The translations under genes and the position numbers were made by a program. From the NCBI RefSeq assembly GCF_002374315.1, contig NZ_NWUX01000006.1:62001-126000 (forward strand): DNA of 64,000 bases. Reading direction: 5' to 3'. Below the pieces are notes generated by a model, which saw nothing but the letters and a program-made list of their open reading frames with translations, ran no database searches and was not told the DNA's origin. The stretch's first letter is position 1; each line of letters starts with the position of its first letter. Below, in pieces: positions 7,990 to 17,214 of this stretch. The stretch is from Vreelandella nigrificans (GTDB taxonomy: Bacteria > Pseudomonadota > Gammaproteobacteria > Pseudomonadales > Halomonadaceae).

Positions 7990-9426
7990 ATGGGTCGAAA
8001 CAGGATGAGCGAGATAGACAAACGCGTACTGAAAACTATTGTGGAGACTGCAAACGACCACTTCTTTATCGTCAGTGGCGAAGGCCGCGTGCTGGATATT
8101 AGCCCCGGTGCCGAAGCGGTTTACGGGATATCACGGGAAGAGCTGCTTTCTAGCAGTGTCCAACAACTACAAACCGCCGGTGTGCTCAAACCATCGATAA
8201 CTCTGGAAGTGATGCGCACCCGCAGGCCTGCCCAGCTGATGCAGGTAACCGGAACAGGCCGCCGGGTAATCGCTGAAGCCTACCCCGTGTTTGTGGAAGG
8301 CAAGCTAGAGCGTATTATCAGCCGCTCGCGGGATTTAACCGACCTACAGTTACTCCAAGACGAATACGCGCTGCTGCAAAAACGCTTTAGCGAACACTTA
8401 AAACGCAGTCAGGCAGCACCGGATGCAGAAGAGCAGGCGTTGGATGACGCACTGGATAATTTACAGGTGCGCAGCGGCGTGATGCGCGAAATAGCGCTAC
8501 TGCTTAAGCGGGTCGCCCCTTCCGATGCTAATGTGCTGATGCTGGGGGAATCCGGCGTTGGTAAGAGCGCTTTTGCCAAACAGCTGCACCGCTGGAGTCA
8601 GCGCTGTGACGGCCCCTTTATTGACGTTAACTGCGCGGCGATTCCCGAGAATCTGTTTGAGTCCGAAATGTTTGGCTATCAGCCCGGCGCCTTCAGCGGT
8701 GCCGCGCGGCAGGGAAAAGCGGGCCTCTTAGAGCAGGCTGAGGGCGGTACGCTGTTTTTGGATGAAATCGGCGAGCTGCCGCTATTGATGCAAACCAAGC
8801 TACTCAAAGTAATTCAGGATGGTAGCCTCACTCGCTTGGGTGACACTCGACCTCGTCGGGTTGATTTCCGCTTGGTGGTTGCCACCAATCAGAATTTGGC
8901 CAAACAGGTAGAAGCCGGGCAGTTTCGTTTAGATCTTTACTATCGCCTCAATGTTATCCCAGTGACATTACCACCGCTTCGGGAGCGCCGTGAAGATATT
9001 CCTGACCTTGTAGAAGCTTGCTTGAAACGACTAAATCAACGCTATGGTCGACAAAAAATTCTCGATACCCGAGTGTGGTCAACGTTAATGGGCGGCGAGT
9101 GGCCAGGCAATGTTCGTGAACTGGAAAACTGGCTGGAAAGAGCCTGGCTCTCAAGCCCCACCGATCAAATCGAAGTGCCTGTATTTCATTCCCTCGCAGA
9201 GCATAGCTACGCTGAAAACTCACCGAGTAGCTCTCCCTCTTTTCCCACAGCAACACTAGAACCCCATGAAACGCTTAAGCAGTATCTCGCTCGCCTCGAG
9301 TGCGAAACCCTCACTGAACTGAGTAAAACACTGCCCAGCACCTATGCCATCGCCGAACGACTTGGTATCAGCCAATCTAGCGTGGTGCGAAGGCTGCAGC
9401 GCTACGGGATAAAGCTCGCCAAGTAA
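7990..9426 (+). CDS. sigma54-dependent transcriptional activator (PAS-AAA+-Fis HTH)
   Basis: Enhancer-binding protein of up to 478 aa. A PAS domain covers about residues 15-115. The AAA+ domain has Walker A GESGVGKS (186-193), the sigma54-contact loop as GAFSGA (233-238) and Walker [15 protein letters not shown] Fis-type helix-turn-helix lies at the C-terminus ([17 protein letters not shown]). There is no receiver domain, so the PAS part probably senses a ligand, perhaps arginine- or guanidino-derived. It is divergent from gbuA and very likely activates it through the -24/-12 element. The loop has Ser where GAFTGA is usual. The ATG at 8005 is an alternative start. Confidence 0.9.
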   Translation: MGRNRMSEIDKRVLKTIVETANDHFFIVSGEGRVLDISPGAEAVYGISREELLSSSVQQLQTAGVLKPSITLEVMRTRRPAQLMQVTGTGRRVIAEAYPVFVEGKLERIISRSRDLTDLQLLQDEYALLQKRFSEHLKRSQAAPDAEEQALDDALDNLQVRSGVMREIALLLKRVAPSDANVLMLGESGVGKSAFAKQLHRWSQRCDGPFIDVNCAAIPENLFESEMFGYQPGAFSGAARQGKAGLLEQAEGGTLFLDEIGELPLLMQTKLLKVIQDGSLTRLGDTRPRRVDFRLVVATNQNLAKQVEAGQFRLDLYYRLNVIPVTLPPLRERREDIPDLVEACLKRLNQRYGRQKILDTRVWSTLMGGEWPGNVRELENWLERAWLSSPTDQIEVPVFHSLAEHSYAENSPSSSPSFPTATLEPHETLKQYLARLECETLTELSKTLPSTYAIAERLGISQSSVVRRLQRYGIKLAK

Positions 9427-9435
9427 TTTTTTCGC

Positions 9436-9467
9436 TTGACACAAGATTGCTATATAAGTGTCATACT
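9436..9467 (+). promoter_or_regulatory. possible sigma70 promoter of the ABC importer operon
   Basis: A perfect TTGACA at 9436-9441 is followed after 20 bp by CATACT at 9462-9467, preceded by TG in the extended -10 position. It lies 60 bp upstream of the first gene. The long spacer makes this only a candidate. Confidence 0.35.
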
Positions 9468-9528
9468 AGTGCAACACCTTCAACACAAGCTGAACTAATA
9501 ACAACCAACAGCCGGTGATGTGTGTGCT

Positions 9529-10659
9529 ATGTCAAATCAATCGCGTATCCGCTTGGAACGCGTCACCAAACGTTGGGACGCGACCACTGCTGTCGATAAC
9601 ATCTCCTTCGACGTCTCCCCTGGCCAGTTTGTTATTCTGCTAGGGCCTTCGGGCTGTGGAAAATCCACCACGCTGCGCATGATCGCAGGCTTGGAAGAGG
9701 CCAGCGATGGGAGTATTTATATTGGTGAGCGCGACGTGACGCGCCTGCCGCCTGGAGACCGTGGGCTAAGTATGGTGTTTCAGTCCTATGCGCTGTTTCC
9801 ACATCTAAGCGTTGCAGACAACATCGTGTTTGGCCTACGCAGCCGCAAAGTGCCCAAGCCAGAACAGCGCGAGCGGCTGGCGAAGGTCGCCGAACTGGTC
9901 GATCTCACCGACTACCTCAACCGTAAGCCCTCCCAGCTTTCTGGCGGCCAGCGCCAGCGTGTAGCACTGGCGCGCGCGGTTATATCCGAACACCCTATTT
10001 GCTTAATGGATGAGCCCCTTTCCAATCTGGATGCACGGCTGCGTAGCGATATGCGCCGGGAAATTAAAGCGCTGCAAAGCCGCTTGAACATGACAGTTAT
10101 CTACGTCACCCACGACCAGGTCGAAGCCATGAGCATGGGTGATCGGGTTATTTTAATGCAGCACGGCAAAATCGTGCAGGATGGCACGCCTGACGAACTG
10201 TATAACCGCCCCGCTAGCGCCTTTGCCGCCAGCTTTATTGGTAGCCCCGCTATGAACCTGCTGCCACTGGTGGCGGGGGAAAAGGGCGCCATTATTGAAG
10301 GCGAACCCAGCACTCCCGTGGCATCTTTGGAAGCTGCAGGTGGTCATTTGGGAGTCCGCCCCGAAGATATTGAACTACGGCCACCCTCTACGTACGGCGT
10401 GCCCGCACTAGTTGTGAGCGATGAATACTTGGGTGCCGATACGATTGCCCATGTCACCGTAGGTGGCCATACCCTAAGGGTGCGTATGAGCGGCAAGCAT
10501 TCGCTGGCAGGTCAACCCTGTTGCCTTAGCTGGGCAAGCGAAAAGGCCCATCTCTTCAATGCTGACGGCCTGCGCCGAGATGACTTAACGCCTAGTACCT
10601 TCTCTAAAACACTCCGAGCAGTACCTCGTCCACCGGCAGTGGGCTCTTTCCAATACTGA
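9529..10659 (+). CDS. ABC importer ATPase, UgpC/MalK type
   Basis: Cytoplasmic ATPase of a carbohydrate-type importer, about 376 aa. Motifs in order are Walker A GPSGCGKST, the Q-loop in VFQSYALFPH, signature LSGGQRQRVALARA, Walker B CLMDEPLSNLD and the switch His in VTHDQ. A C-terminal TOBE-like region follows (LGVRPEDIELR). The ATG at 9529 is favoured over the GTG at 9520; neither has a strong ribosome site. It is the first gene of ATPase, binding protein, permease, permease. The set resembles sugar or glycerol-phosphate importers (CUT1 class). The substrate is unknown. Confidence 0.88.
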   Translation: MSNQSRIRLERVTKRWDATTAVDNISFDVSPGQFVILLGPSGCGKSTTLRMIAGLEEASDGSIYIGERDVTRLPPGDRGLSMVFQSYALFPHLSVADNIVFGLRSRKVPKPEQRERLAKVAELVDLTDYLNRKPSQLSGGQRQRVALARAVISEHPICLMDEPLSNLDARLRSDMRREIKALQSRLNMTVIYVTHDQVEAMSMGDRVILMQHGKIVQDGTPDELYNRPASAFAASFIGSPAMNLLPLVAGEKGAIIEGEPSTPVASLEAAGGHLGVRPEDIELRPPSTYGVPALVVSDEYLGADTIAHVTVGGHTLRVRMSGKHSLAGQPCCLSWASEKAHLFNADGLRRDDLTPSTFSKTLRAVPRPPAVGSFQY

Positions 10660-10705
10660 TCAATGAATAGCTGTTCAGCCATTACTGACAACTGTGGAGC
10701 CGTTT

Positions 10706-11986
10706 ATGCACGTACGTATACCCTTCGCTATGACCACCTTAGCAGCTGGCCTATTAAGCGCTGCCCAGGTGAACGCGAATAGTGTTGACCTTACTATGTA
10801 CTACCCCGTCTCGGTGGGCGGTGCACTGACGGATGTCATCGATAACTTGGTAGCTGAGTTTGAGAACGAATACCCCGACATCAACGTGGAAGCCATCTAC
10901 GCCGGTAACTACGACGATACCCGCGTGCGCGCAATGTCTGCCATTGAGGCCGGTGATGCACCACAACTGTCGGTACTGTTCTCCATCGACCTTTACGAAT
11001 TGATTGAGCAGAATGCGATCGTCGCCTTCGATGATTTAATCGAAACCGATGAAGAGCGCGAATGGCTCGACAGCTTTTACCCTGGTTTGATGGAAAACGG
11101 CCAGTTGGATGGCAAAACCTACGGCATCCCTTTCCAGCGCTCCACCATTGTGTTGTTCTGGAACAAAGATGCCTTTGAAGCCGCTGGTCTAGACCCCGAA
11201 ACGCCCCCCGAAAACTGGGAAGAGATGGCCGAAATGGCCGCGACCATTCGCGAAGCCTCCAATGGCGATCAGTGGGGCGTGATGGTGCCTTCCACCGGCT
11301 ACCCCTACTGGATGTTTCAGGCCTTCGCGTTTCAGAACGGCCACCGCTTAATGAGCGACGACGGCACTGAGGTTTACTTCAATGACCCCGCCGCCATTGA
11401 GGCGCTTGAGTACTGGGTATCGCTAACCACTGAACACAATGCCATGCCCGACGGCACCATCGAGTGGGGAACGTTACGCCAGAACTTCCTCGAAGCGTCC
11501 ACCGCCATGATGTGGCACACCACGGGCAACCTGACCGCTGTACGTAACGAAGCTACGTTTGACTTCGGTGTTGCCATGCTGCCCATGAACACTCAGCGCG
11601 GCAGCCCTACCGGTGGTGGTAACTTCTACATCTTCGAAGACGCCAGTGAAGAAGAGCAGCGTGCGGCGATGACCTTTATCCGCTGGATGACAGCCCCCGA
11701 GCGCGCCGCTGCCTGGTCAATTGAAACCGGCTACATGGGCGTTAGTCCCGCCGCTTACGAGACCGATGCGCTGCAAAACTATGTGGAAGAGTTCTCGCCA
11801 GCAGCGGTGGCCCGAGATCAGCTGGAACACGGCACCGCAGAGCTTTCCACCTACCAAGGTGGCCGAGTGAGACGCGCATTGGATAACGCTGTGCAAGCTG
11901 CACTAACTGGTCAAATGACGCCGGAAGAAGCGCTTAATCAGGCACAGCGCGAAGCCGAAGGCGTACTGCGCCGTTACGCTCGCTAA
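10706..11986 (+). CDS. ABC importer periplasmic substrate-binding protein (family 1, UgpB-like)
   Basis: Extracellular solute-binding protein of about 426 aa with a Sec signal peptide ending near AAQVNA. The mature part begins with the family 1 pattern (SVDLTMYYPVSVGGALTDVI) and contains the hinge-proximal block YGIPFQRSTIVLFWNKDAFEAAGLD, typical of carbohydrate and glycerol-3-phosphate binding proteins. The ATG at 10706 is chosen because GGAG lies 6 bp upstream. It is followed by 142 bp holding a hairpin array before the first permease gene. Phosphorylated glycerol derivatives or sugars are likely ligands, by family only. Confidence 0.88.
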   Translation: MHVRIPFAMTTLAAGLLSAAQVNANSVDLTMYYPVSVGGALTDVIDNLVAEFENEYPDINVEAIYAGNYDDTRVRAMSAIEAGDAPQLSVLFSIDLYELIEQNAIVAFDDLIETDEEREWLDSFYPGLMENGQLDGKTYGIPFQRSTIVLFWNKDAFEAAGLDPETPPENWEEMAEMAATIREASNGDQWGVMVPSTGYPYWMFQAFAFQNGHRLMSDDGTEVYFNDPAAIEALEYWVSLTTEHNAMPDGTIEWGTLRQNFLEASTAMMWHTTGNLTAVRNEATFDFGVAMLPMNTQRGSPTGGGNFYIFEDASEEEQRAAMTFIRWMTAPERAAAWSIETGYMGVSPAAYETDALQNYVEEFSPAAVARDQLEHGTAELSTYQGGRVRRALDNAVQAALTGQMTPEEALNQAQREAEGVLRRYAR

Positions 11987-11995
11987 ACAGTCTTC

Positions 11996-12105
11996 ATGCC
12001 GCTTGGAGCTATGCTTCATAGGGCTATATTTCATAGGGCTATGCTTTATAGGGCTATGTTTCATAGGGCTATGTTTCATAGGGCTATGCTTCATGCGGCA
12101 TTTTT
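11996..12105 (+). repeat. six 15-bp hairpin repeats enclosed by an inverted repeat and T-run
   Basis: Six imperfect copies of GCTATGTTTCATAGG run from 12008 to 12097. Copies 1, 4 and 5 contain CTATG-NNN-CATAG, a 5-bp stem with a 3-nt loop; copies 2 and 3 are near-perfect. The array is enclosed by ATGCCGC (11996-12002) and its exact reverse complement GCGGCAT (12095-12101), and the latter runs into TTTTT. It lies between the binding-protein and first permease genes. A role as mRNA stabiliser for the upstream gene or as attenuator for the permeases is an inference, by analogy with repeats between malE and malF. Confidence 0.85.
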
Positions 12106-12128
12106 AAAGTGGTTATCGAGAGATACTT

Positions 12129-13016
12129 ATGGCCGAAATGACCTCACATCGGCGCATGCAACTGTACGGCGCACTGTTATTACTTCCTGCCGCCGTGCTC
12201 CTGGCAACCTTCGCCTATCTACCCACTATCACTACGGTAATTAACAGCCTGTTTCTACCTGGCTTTCGTGGCGCCCCTGCGGAGTTTGTGGGGCTCGAAA
12301 ACTACCAGCTACTGTTTGATGACCCAACCTTTTGGAAAGTAGCCCGTAACAACCTAATTTATGCCATTGGTACGATTCCGACGTCTATTGCGCTGGCATT
12401 GGGCATGGCGCTGTTTGTAAATGGCAAACTTCGCGGTCGCGGCTTTGTGCGCATGGCTTACTTTACGCCCACTATCTTACCGATGATTGCGGCTGCCAAT
12501 ATCTGGATGTTCTTCTACGCCCCACAGATTGGTTTATTTAATAAACTACTAGGTGCGTTAGGTTTTTCCGGTGTGAACTGGCTTGGCGACCCAAGCATGG
12601 CACTGGGATCAGTGATTGTGATGTCGGTGTGGAAGGAAGCCGGCTTTTTTATGATTTTTTACCTAGCGGCACTGCAGGGAATTGCTCCCGAACTCAAAGA
12701 GGCTTCTGACCTTGAGGGCACCAGCCGCTGGAGCTTCTTCTGGCGAGTCACCTTTCCGCTGCTGATGCCCACGACGCTGTTCGTGCTTATTAATGCGCTG
12801 ATCAACGCCGTTCGAGTGGTGGATCACCTGTTTATTCTGACCAAGGGCGGGCCCAATAACGCCACCAATCTGCTGCTTTATTACGTTTATGAGAACGCGT
12901 TTTCGTTCTTTGACCGCACCACAGCAGCAACGATTACGGTGGTCATTCTGCTGGTACTGGCGGTCGTTGCCACGGTGAAGTTCACGATTCTAGACCGTAG
13001 GACGCATTACCAATGA
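12129..13016 (+). CDS. ABC importer permease, UgpA/MalF type
   Basis: Inner-membrane permease of 295 aa with six hydrophobic segments. The EAA loop (ELKEASDLEGTSRWSFFWRVTFPLL region, near residue 200) contacts the ATPase. An N-terminal helix is followed by a periplasmic stretch with the block FVGLENYQLLF, common in this family. The start lies just after the hairpin array, with GAGAGA upstream. Its last codons overlap the second permease gene by ATGA, so the two are probably translationally coupled. It forms the channel with the next gene's product. Confidence 0.9.
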   Translation: MAEMTSHRRMQLYGALLLLPAAVLLATFAYLPTITTVINSLFLPGFRGAPAEFVGLENYQLLFDDPTFWKVARNNLIYAIGTIPTSIALALGMALFVNGKLRGRGFVRMAYFTPTILPMIAAANIWMFFYAPQIGLFNKLLGALGFSGVNWLGDPSMALGSVIVMSVWKEAGFFMIFYLAALQGIAPELKEASDLEGTSRWSFFWRVTFPLLMPTTLFVLINALINAVRVVDHLFILTKGGPNNATNLLLYYVYENAFSFFDRTTAATITVVILLVLAVVATVKFTILDRRTHYQ

Positions 13017-13867
13017 AGTCAGTTACTGCTAAATCAAAGACCTATGCGCCTCGTCCTGATTACTTTTCAATCCCGGCGCTTGAAACCGTAGCTGCATGGC
13101 TGCTGGCTATTATTTGGATTTTTCCACTGCTCTACGCCTTTTGGGCCGCCTTTCATCCTCCTGCCTATATGGTGCGCTTTGACTTATTTGCCCCACTTAC
13201 GCTGGATAACTTTAAAAACGCCTGGGCTCAGGCACCCTTTGCCCGCTACTACTTGAACACCTTCACCTTGGTGACTGGGGTGGTGTTTGCCCAGTTTGTG
13301 GTCTGCACGTTAGCGGCGTTTGCCTTTGCGCGCTTTCCCATCCCCGGCAAAAACGTACTGTTTATGCTGGTATTGATTCAGCTATTCGTGTTTCCGGAGG
13401 TGCTGATCGTCGAGAACTATCGCATCGCCAGCGAACTGGGACTTATCAACACCATTACCGGTATCGGGCTGCCCTATGTAGCCAGCGCTTTTGGTATTTT
13501 TCTGCTTCGCCAGACGTTTAAGACCATTCCCCGTGAGCTGGAAGACGCTGCACGAATTGAAGGCTGTAACTGGTTGGAAATTTTGTGGAAGGTTTACGTC
13601 CCCCTGGCCAAGCCCACCTACCTTGCTTACGGGCTCGTTTCGATCAGCCACCACTGGAACAACTTTCTGTGGCCACTGGTGGTGACCAATTCGGTAGAGA
13701 GTCGTCCGTTAACAGTAGGCTTAGGGGTTTTCTCCGCGCCAGAAACCGGTGTTAACTGGGCCACTGTCAGTGCGGCGACGCTGTTAAGCATCGCCCCGTT
13801 GTTGGTGGCTTTCCTACTATTCCAACGCCAATTTGTGCAGTCGTTTCTGCGCGCCGGGATTCGCTAG
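13013..13867 (+). CDS. ABC importer permease, UgpE/MalG type
   Basis: Second permease of 284 aa with six hydrophobic segments and an EAA loop ([25 protein letters not shown] region near residue 180). Its ATG overlaps the stop of the first permease gene. The C-terminus has the usual [15 protein letters not shown]-like ending. It completes a four-gene importer. The recQ gene begins 64 bp downstream, so read-through from this operon is possible. Confidence 0.9.
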   Translation: MKSVTAKSKTYAPRPDYFSIPALETVAAWLLAIIWIFPLLYAFWAAFHPPAYMVRFDLFAPLTLDNFKNAWAQAPFARYYLNTFTLVTGVVFAQFVVCTLAAFAFARFPIPGKNVLFMLVLIQLFVFPEVLIVENYRIASELGLINTITGIGLPYVASAFGIFLLRQTFKTIPRELEDAARIEGCNWLEILWKVYVPLAKPTYLAYGLVSISHHWNNFLWPLVVTNSVESRPLTVGLGVFSAPETGVNWATVSAATLLSIAPLLVAFLLFQRQFVQSFLRAGIR

Positions 13868-13931
13868 GCAGGCGCCCCACAAGTTTTTCGTGCGACAATT
13901 CTCTCTCCAGCACAAGACAAGGAGAGCATTG

Positions 13932-16073
13932 ATGCACGGCGATCCCCACCCGGCAGCCCTGAAGGTGCTACAGGCGGTATTTGGCTACGACAGCTTTCGC
14001 GGCCCTCAGCAGGCTATTATTGAACATGTGATTGCCGGGGGCGATGCGCTGGTGCTGATGCCCACCGGCGGCGGCAAATCGCTGTGCTATCAGATCCCTG
14101 CGCTGCTGCGCGAAGGCACCGCGATTGTGGTCTCACCGCTGATCGCGCTGATGCAGGATCAGGTAGCGGCACTTGAACAGAACGGGGTCAAGGCGGCCTA
14201 CCTCAACTCCAGCCTCGATTATCACGAGGCGGTCGATGTGGAGAACCGACTGCGAAATGGCGAGTTGGATCTGCTCTATGTGGCGCCCGAACGGCTCGCC
14301 ACGCCACGTATGCAGATGCTGCTGGAGCAGACCCAAATTGCCCTGTTCGCCATTGATGAAGCCCACTGCGTCTCCCAGTGGGGCCACGACTTTCGTCCGG
14401 AGTATCGCCTGCTCTCCCACCTGCACCAGCGCTTTCCCCAGGTACCGCGCATCGCGCTGACTGCCACCGCCGACGTACCCACCCGTGGCGATATCATGGA
14501 GCATCTTCAGCTCCAAGAGGCGGCGCTGTATAACAGCGGCTTTGATCGACCCAACATTCGCTACCATATCGCCGAAAACCTGGGCAACGCCAAGGAACAG
14601 CTGTTGCGCTTTATTCGCGAGCACCACGACGGCGAGGCGGGTATCGTCTACTGCCTCTCCCGACGCAAGGTGGAAGAGACCGCCGCTTGGCTAGAGCGCC
14701 AGGGGCTGACCGCGCTGCCCTACCACGCCGGGCTTCCCGCCGAACAGCGCCAACACCATCAGACCCGCTTTCTGCGTGAAGATGGTGTGATTGTGGTGGC
14801 AACCATCGCCTTTGGTATGGGCATCGACAAACCAGACGTGCGCTTTGTGGCACACCTCAATCTGCCCAAGAGCATCGAAGCCTACTACCAGGAGACCGGC
14901 CGCGCCGGGCGCGACGGGCTACCCGCGGATGCCTGGATGGCCTATGGGCTTCAGGACGTGATCACGCTGCGCCAGATGCAGCAGGACTCCAGCGCTGCTG
15001 ACCATCAAAAGCGCATTGAGCAGCAGAAGCTAGACGCTATGCTGGGGCTGTGTGAAATCATCAGCTGCCGTCGCCAAGCGCTGCTCCACTACTTTGGCGA
15101 TCATCTGGATGCGCCCTGTGGCAACTGCGACAACTGCCTGACACCCCCCGAGACTTGGGATGCCACAGTGGCAGCGCAAAAGGCACTGTCGTGTGTCTAC
15201 CGCACCGAACAGCGCTTCGGCGTGACCTACCTGGTGGATGTGCTGCTGGGCAAACACAACGAGCGTATCACCCGCTTTGGCCATGATCGCCTTAGCACCT
15301 TCGGCATTGGTAAAGAGCTCGCAGTCAACGAGTGGAAAGCGCTCTTTCGCCAGCTGATTGCCAGTGGTTATTTAAGTGTGGATATGGAGGGCCACGGCGG
15401 TATTCAGCTCACTGCCAACGCAAGGCCGGTGCTGCGCGGCGAACACCCTCTCACCCTACGCAAACCAAGCAAATCCAAAACCACCCGGCGAGGCAACAAA
15501 GGGGCCTCTACCACACTGGGCCACGGCGCACTGTGGGAAGCCCTGCGCCAGCACCGGCGTGAACTTGCCGAAACCCAGGGCGTACCTGCCTATGTAATTT
15601 TCCACGATGCCACACTGGCCGAAATGGTTGAGCAGAAACCCCACAGCCTGGAGACACTGGGCGCGATCTCCGGCATCGGTGCGCGCAAACTTGCCGATTA
15701 CGGTGAGGGATTCCTGGCCGTCATCCAGGCTTATCAGGAAACCCAGCAAGATACCCAAGCCAGCGAGCCCCCAGGTGGTAGCACCATGGAGTCCGCCGCC
15801 CTGCTGCGCCAGGGGTTAGCGCCTGAGGAAATCGCCCGACAGCGCGGTCTAGCCCCCAATACCGTCTATCGCCATCTAAGCGATGCGATCCAAAGCGGTG
15901 AGTTAGCACTGGAAGAAGTCCTCACCCTGGAAGCCGCCACCCTGGAGCAGATCCGTGCCACCTTTACACAGTATCCCGGCCAAGGGCTGAAAGTGGTATT
16001 TGAGGCGCTGGGAGGGCGTTTCGACTACCACGTATTGGCCTGTGTGAGGGCTGCCATGGCGGCGCCGAGTTAG
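13932..16073 (+). CDS. recQ: ATP-dependent DNA helicase RecQ
   Basis: 3'-5' DNA helicase of 713 aa acting in recombination and fork repair. Walker A is MPTGGGKS (residues 43-50). DEAH lies at 142-145, followed by the aromatic loop [13 protein letters not shown]. The helicase C domain contains [10 protein letters not shown]. The zinc-binding region has CEIISC and CGNCDNC, followed by an RQC winged helix and an HRDC domain ([20 protein letters not shown] region). A C-terminal HTH module ([21 protein letters not shown]) is present, as in HTH_40-bearing RecQ forms and longer than E. coli RecQ. The ATG at 13932 has AAGGAGAG upstream; an earlier in-frame start at 13833 would overlap the permease gene. 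Confidence 0.95.
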   Translation: MHGDPHPAALKVLQAVFGYDSFRGPQQAIIEHVIAGGDALVLMPTGGGKSLCYQIPALLREGTAIVVSPLIALMQDQVAALEQNGVKAAYLNSSLDYHEAVDVENRLRNGELDLLYVAPERLATPRMQMLLEQTQIALFAIDEAHCVSQWGHDFRPEYRLLSHLHQRFPQVPRIALTATADVPTRGDIMEHLQLQEAALYNSGFDRPNIRYHIAENLGNAKEQLLRFIREHHDGEAGIVYCLSRRKVEETAAWLERQGLTALPYHAGLPAEQRQHHQTRFLREDGVIVVATIAFGMGIDKPDVRFVAHLNLPKSIEAYYQETGRAGRDGLPADAWMAYGLQDVITLRQMQQDSSAADHQKRIEQQKLDAMLGLCEIISCRRQALLHYFGDHLDAPCGNCDNCLTPPETWDATVAAQKALSCVYRTEQRFGVTYLVDVLLGKHNERITRFGHDRLSTFGIGKELAVNEWKALFRQLIASGYLSVDMEGHGGIQLTANARPVLRGEHPLTLRKPSKSKTTRRGNKGASTTLGHGALWEALRQHRRELAETQGVPAYVIFHDATLAEMVEQKPHSLETLGAISGIGARKLADYGEGFLAVIQAYQETQQDTQASEPPGGSTMESAALLRQGLAPEEIARQRGLAPNTVYRHLSDAIQSGELALEEVLTLEAATLEQIRATFTQYPGQGLKVVFEALGGRFDYHVLACVRAAMAAPS

Positions 16074-16084
16074 CGCGGCGCGCA

Positions 16085-17095
16085 TTATCGACAATGCTCA
16101 CCCCTGGCAATGGCAGCAGCATCAAACACACCGGTATCCAAAACCCAAGCAGTGACAAGCTTGGCGGGGGTAACATCAAAGGCGGGGTTCCAAACAGGTG
16201 CATCGCTAGGCGCCCACACTACATCACCAAAGGCGCCTGCGGCGCCGCGGATCTCGGCGGGGTCGCGCTGTTCAATAGGAATCTCAACACCGGTGGCACA
16301 GGCAGCATCTACCGTGGTGTAGGGAGCCACTACATAAAATGGCACCTGATGGTAGTCAGCAACCACTGCCAGCATGTAAGTACCCACTTTGTTAGCGAAG
16401 TCGCCATTGGCGCAGATACGGTCAGCGCCGACCATTACTTTATCCACTTTGCCCGCCGCCATCAGGCTGGCAGCCATGCTATCGGTAATCAGCTGATAGG
16501 GGATCCCTAGGTCGGCCATTTCCCAAGCGGTTAAACGGCCACCCTGTAGCAGCGGCCGAGTTTCATCGACGTACACATGTAGATCAGTGCCACGCTGCTT
16601 AGCAACCGCCAGTGCGCCAATGGCGGTACCCACACCAGCAGTCGCCAGCGCGCCGGTATTGCAGTGGGTAAGCACCCGGTCACCCGGTTGTAAAAGATCG
16701 GCACCATACTCAGCCATACGCTGGCAAAGTTCGCGGTCTTCTGTAAACAATTCAGCAGCACGTACGGCCAAGGCGCTGGCGCCTTGCTCGAAGCAGGCCT
16801 CCATGGCATCCAAACAGTACATTAAGTTAACCGCCGTGGGACGCGTGGCGCGTAAGCGATCACTCACCAATTGCCAATCACCATCCGGGTGGCGTGCGGC
16901 GTATTGGGCCAGTACAAAAGCGGCACTTAGACCAATTAGCGGCGCGCCACGAATGGCGAGGTTCTTGACCGCGCCCTGCCACTCTTCAGGGGAGCCACAG
17001 CCCACCCACTGCTCCGCTTGCGGCAGTTGAGTTTGATCCAAATACTCAAGGTGGTCGGCGTAGACCCGTAAACTGCGTGATTGAAGGTGAAACAT
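16085..17095 (-). CDS. mtnA: S-methyl-5-thioribose-1-phosphate isomerase
   Basis: Methionine-salvage isomerase of about 336 aa, turning methylthioribose-1-phosphate into methylthioribulose-1-phosphate. It belongs to the eIF2B-like fold. Visible blocks are NLAIRGAPLIGLSAAF, LTHCNTGALATAGVGTA (catalytic Cys region), YVDETRPLLQGGRLTAWE, GADRICANGDFANKVGTY and the ending PAFDVTPAKLVTAWVLDTG. The ATG at 17095 is preferred, with AAGGAG 8 bp upstream; a start at 17176 would add an unrelated tail. It is divergent from mtnB-C-D. A 13-bp direct repeat lies in its leader. Confidence 0.95.
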   Translation of the reverse strand: MFHLQSRSLRVYADHLEYLDQTQLPQAEQWVGCGSPEEWQGAVKNLAIRGAPLIGLSAAFVLAQYAARHPDGDWQLVSDRLRATRPTAVNLMYCLDAMEACFEQGASALAVRAAELFTEDRELCQRMAEYGADLLQPGDRVLTHCNTGALATAGVGTAIGALAVAKQRGTDLHVYVDETRPLLQGGRLTAWEMADLGIPYQLITDSMAASLMAAGKVDKVMVGADRICANGDFANKVGTYMLAVVADYHQVPFYVVAPYTTVDAACATGVEIPIEQRDPAEIRGAAGAFGDVVWAPSDAPVWNPAFDVTPAKLVTAWVLDTGVFDAAAIARGEHCR

Positions 17096-17106
17096 TCGAT
17101 GGACTC

Positions 17107-17132
17107 CTTGAGCACTTGACTTGAGCACTTGA
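17107..17132. repeat. 13-bp direct repeat in the mtnA leader
   Basis: CTTGAGCACTTGA occurs twice back to back (17107-17119 and 17120-17132), just upstream of the mtnA ribosome site and between the divergent mtnA and mtnB genes. It could be an operator or a slippage product; I know of no matching regulator. Confidence 0.6.
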
Positions 17133-17214
17133 GTAAGGAAACAACGGCACGGCTTATCAGGCGCGAAGCTTATCATATAGAATGGCTGCCATTAGAAGAG
17201 GCGATGCAGATCCT

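Noticed and set aside
9427-9519. Terminator between the sigma54 activator and the ABC importer
   Set aside because: There is a T-run (AATTTTTTCG) just after the stop but no stem upstream that I can support.
11903-12244. Open frames giving peptides like MKHSPMKHSP and FHRAMFHRAM across the 15-bp array
   Set aside because: A 15-bp repeat has no effect on frame, so it translates as a repeating peptide by chance; they overlap flanking genes and lack ribosome sites.
13833-13931. Upstream start for recQ adding 33 residues
   Set aside because: It would overlap the permease gene; the ATG at 13932 has a strong AAGGAGAG site and fits the family start.
14133-14627. 164-codon minus-strand frame opposite recQ
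   Set aside because: Lies wholly within the helicase domains of recQ and has no recognisable motif.
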